Assembly (NCBI RefSeq): GCF_004340965.1
Contig: NZ_SLYA01000004.1
Coordinates: forward strand, 124,001 to 188,000
Length of the DNA stretch: 64,000 bases
Direction: 5' to 3'
Origin: Sphingomonas sp. PP-CE-1A-559
GTDB taxonomy: Bacteria; Pseudomonadota; Alphaproteobacteria; Sphingomonadales; Sphingomonadaceae
The notes beneath the pieces were generated by a model. It was not told the DNA's origin and did no database searches. It saw nothing but the letters and a program-made list of their open reading frames with translations. Made by a program: the position numbers and the translations under genes. Positions within the stretch are counted from its first letter, which is position 1. Each line of letters starts with the position of its first letter. Below, one piece after another: positions 62,245 through 64,000 of this stretch.

Positions 62245-62955
62245 ATGGTTGAAACACACGTCCCGGTTGCAACTTCGGATGCGGGTGCGCAATTGAGATC
62301 GGTGACCACCCCTCCCCTCTCCGATATCGAATGGCGGACCAGCGCCGGCCTCACCCCTTACGCGGACGCGCTGGCCGAGATGGAGGCGCGCGCGGTCGCT
62401 GTCGGCACCGGTGACGCGCGCGAACTGCTGTGGATGCTCGAGCACCCGCCAGTCTACACCGCCGGCACCAGCGCCGAGCCGGGTGACCTGATCGACGCGC
62501 GATTCCCGGTGATCCCGACCGGGCGCGGCGGGAAATACACTTATCACGGGCCGGGACAGCGGATCGGCTATGTCGTGCTCGACCTCACCAAGCGCGGGCG
62601 CGACGTGCGGTGCTACGTCCACGCGCTCGAATCCTGGGTAATAGCAGCCTTGGGCGAACTCGGCGTCGAGGCATTCGCGGTAGATGGCCGGGTCGGCATC
62701 TGGACGCTCGATCGGGGACGCGAGGCCAAGATCGGGGCGATCGGCGTGCGGGTGAAGCGTTGGGTGACGCTCCACGGCTTCTCGGTCAACGTCGACCCGG
62801 ACCTGTCGCACTTCGGTGGCATCGTGCCCTGCGGCCTGCCGGAATACGGCGTTACCAGCCTGCAATCGCTTGGCATTCCGGCCGACCTTGCAACCTTCGA
62901 CGCCGCCCTGGCGTTGACGGCCGATGCTTTCCTTGAAACAGTTTCTTGTCCTTGA
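62245..62955 (+). CDS. lipB: Octanoyl-ACP:protein N-octanoyltransferase
   Basis: Attaches octanoate to lipoyl domains, first step of lipoic acid biosynthesis. 236 aa from ATG 62245. The fold signatures are [20 protein letters not shown], then [40 protein letters not shown] (catalytic Lys) and [15 protein letters not shown] (catalytic Cys). The domain proper begins near IEWRTSAGL, so GTG 62302 or TTG 62293 are alternative starts giving more typical lengths. Confidence 0.95.
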   Translation: MVETHVPVATSDAGAQLRSVTTPPLSDIEWRTSAGLTPYADALAEMEARAVAVGTGDARELLWMLEHPPVYTAGTSAEPGDLIDARFPVIPTGRGGKYTYHGPGQRIGYVVLDLTKRGRDVRCYVHALESWVIAALGELGVEAFAVDGRVGIWTLDRGREAKIGAIGVRVKRWVTLHGFSVNVDPDLSHFGGIVPCGLPEYGVTSLQSLGIPADLATFDAALALTADAFLETVSCP

Positions 62956-63058
62956 GAAAACGAGGCTTGAGGGCAAAGCGTTATCGGATTAATGTCCACT
63001 ACGATTTGGGTATTAAGGGCGAGCAGCCAGCCAAATCCTCTATCTAGGGAGCTTCCAC

Positions 63059-63340
63059 ATGCGTGCACTCATTTCCAAGGTTCTGACCGGTTCGCTGATC
63101 GCCAGCGCAGCACTCGCTGTTTCGGCTTGCGGTCCCAAGACCGAGACCACGACCGACAACACGATGGTCACCGACATGAACGCCACTGAGGGCATGGACA
63201 CGATGTCCGACAACATGACCGCAGTCGACGGCGCGTCGAACGGTGGCATGATGGCCAACGACACCATGATGGCGAACGACACGATGATGTCGAACGACAC
63301 CATGATGACGAACAACGCGATGACCACCAACGCAATGTAA
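63059..63340 (+). CDS. Small Asn/Asp/Met-repeat lipoprotein
   Basis: 93 aa. Lipoprotein signal KVLTGSLIASAALAVSAC with lipobox VSAC, then a Thr/Asp/Met-rich body. The C-terminal 30 residues come from an 18-nt tandem repeat (63248-63337) encoding MMANDT-like units, decaying toward MTTNAM. GGAG precedes ATG 63059. Function unknown; repeats of Met/Asn/Asp could bind metal or be simple envelope filler. Followed by a strong terminator. Confidence 0.75.
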   Translation: MRALISKVLTGSLIASAALAVSACGPKTETTTDNTMVTDMNATEGMDTMSDNMTAVDGASNGGMMANDTMMANDTMMSNDTMMTNNAMTTNAM

Positions 63341-63369
63341 TTTCCGCAAGGAAACTACGACGTTGTGGA

Positions 63370-63399
63370 GGGCCGCCCGGGCAACCGGGCGGCCCTTTT
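63370..63399 (+). terminator. Intrinsic terminator
   Basis: GGGCCGCCCGG (63370-63380) and CCGGGCGGCCC (63385-63395) form an 11-bp perfect stem with a GCAA tetraloop, followed by TTTT. Thirty bases after the small lipoprotein stop. Confidence 0.92.
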
Positions 63400-63638
63400 C
63401 GTTATTGGCGGCGCGCGATGGTTTCAGCGATCGCAGCGCGTGCGACCGCACCCTCTATTGGGCACTCTACGGCAACCCCCACGGCATCCTCGTCGGGCGA
63501 TCGTTTCGGCGCCGACGGATTTCTGCCGTTCCCACCCGACAACGGCGTCGGACGACGGGTCGAAAAGGTTAAAATCGCTTGGGAGTTTCACGGAAACGCT
63601 TTAGATTCGATCACTTGGAATGCCCTGGGGAGGTTGGA

Positions 63639-64000
63639 ATGAAGGTGTTGCGTACCGCGCTCGCGCTTTGCGTGGCGTCGAGCGGGCTCGCTGTGGCGCA
63701 GTCGGCGTCGGCGCAGTTCTTTTTACAGTCGCGCGATTTCTCGGGCGCAGCCGTCACCGGTGAAGAATCCGACCTTGGTCAGGCCCTGCCCGGCGCGACG
63801 TCGGCGGAGATGCGGGCGGCGTTGGTGTGGCACATGCGTGCGGCGCTCAACGTCGCGGCGTTGCAGTGCCAGTTCGAACCGACGCTGTTGACCGTGCCGA
63901 ACTATAATTCGATCCTGGCCGATCACGGCGACGAGTTGAAGGGGGCCTTCGACACGCTCACCAAATACTTCCTGCGGGTGAACAAGGCGGCGGGGCCCAA
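63639..64000 (+). CDS. Exported hypothetical protein (3' end outside window)
   Basis: First 120 codons only. ATG 63639 has GGGGAGG six to nine bases upstream. Signal peptide VLRTALALCVASSGLAVAQS, then a mature region with AEMRAALVWHMRAALNVAAL, then QCQFEPTLLTVPNYNSILAD and ELKGAFDTLTKYFLRVNK. This looks like a conserved sphingomonad exported protein, but I know no function. The gene runs off the window end. Confidence 0.75.
   Translation, partial: MKVLRTALALCVASSGLAVAQSASAQFFLQSRDFSGAAVTGEESDLGQALPGATSAEMRAALVWHMRAALNVAALQCQFEPTLLTVPNYNSILADHGDELKGAFDTLTKYFLRVNKAAGP

Noticed and set aside
1..64000. tRNA or rRNA genes
   Set aside because: No cloverleaf with TTCRA-type T-arm or rRNA-like conserved stretch was found in the gaps; a covariance scan would be needed to exclude them fully.

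Overview
The window is about 65% GC chromosomal DNA from an alphaproteobacterium, most likely a sphingomonad (Sphingomonas or a close relative). This rests on the cpa/tad pilus gene style, the NaManD-type mannonate dehydratase, abundant TonB-dependent receptors, the petABC order and the many sphingomonad-like small hypotheticals. I see no rRNA, tRNA, CRISPR array, insertion sequence or phage module.

Layout. 1-5.7 kb: the 3' part of a Flp/Tad pilus locus (cpaC partial, cpaD, cpaE, tadB, tadC), without cpaF between cpaE and tadB. 6.1-10.3 kb, minus strand: a thiamine salvage operon (TonB receptor, APH-fold kinase, PnuT-type permease) behind a TPP riboswitch with a readable terminator/antiterminator. 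10.6-14.6 kb: small proteins, a GNAT enzyme, a class II photolyase and an MFS exporter. 14.6-35.6 kb: a glucuronoxylan/uronate utilisation region. It holds a tandem beta-helix plus propeller enzyme with a solo LuxR-type regulator, a GntP permease, a FadR-type regulator and a large TonB receptor. Next comes a tightly overlapping minus-strand operon (GH3, manD, hexuronate MFS, uxaC, SMP-30). Divergent from it are a GH67 alpha-glucuronidase and an unusual SGNH esterase/NodB deacetylase fusion. A LacI-type operator lies between the two arms. Together these would import glucuronoxylan fragments, remove acetyl and (methyl)glucuronate groups, cleave xylosides, and take glucuronate through fructuronate to mannonate and KDG. 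Fructuronate reductase (uxuB) and KDG kinase are not in the window.

35.6-64 kb: mainly housekeeping genes: ppdK, glyS, glyQ, rplY, pth, ychF, apt, petABC, trmL, hemF and lipB. Between them are accessory genes: an alcohol dehydrogenase, a copper-type Met/His-rich outer-membrane protein, an NPP-type phosphodiesterase, a MaoC hydratase, a Gly/Tyr-rich lipoprotein, and paired membrane proteins.

The most unusual feature of this half is a set of 80-200 bp imperfect palindromic elements in several families. Most sit between genes, but two have entered glyS in frame and are translated as extra loops of the glycyl-tRNA synthetase beta subunit. The same gene also carries an internal stretch of about 0.4 kb with clearly different third-codon-position composition.
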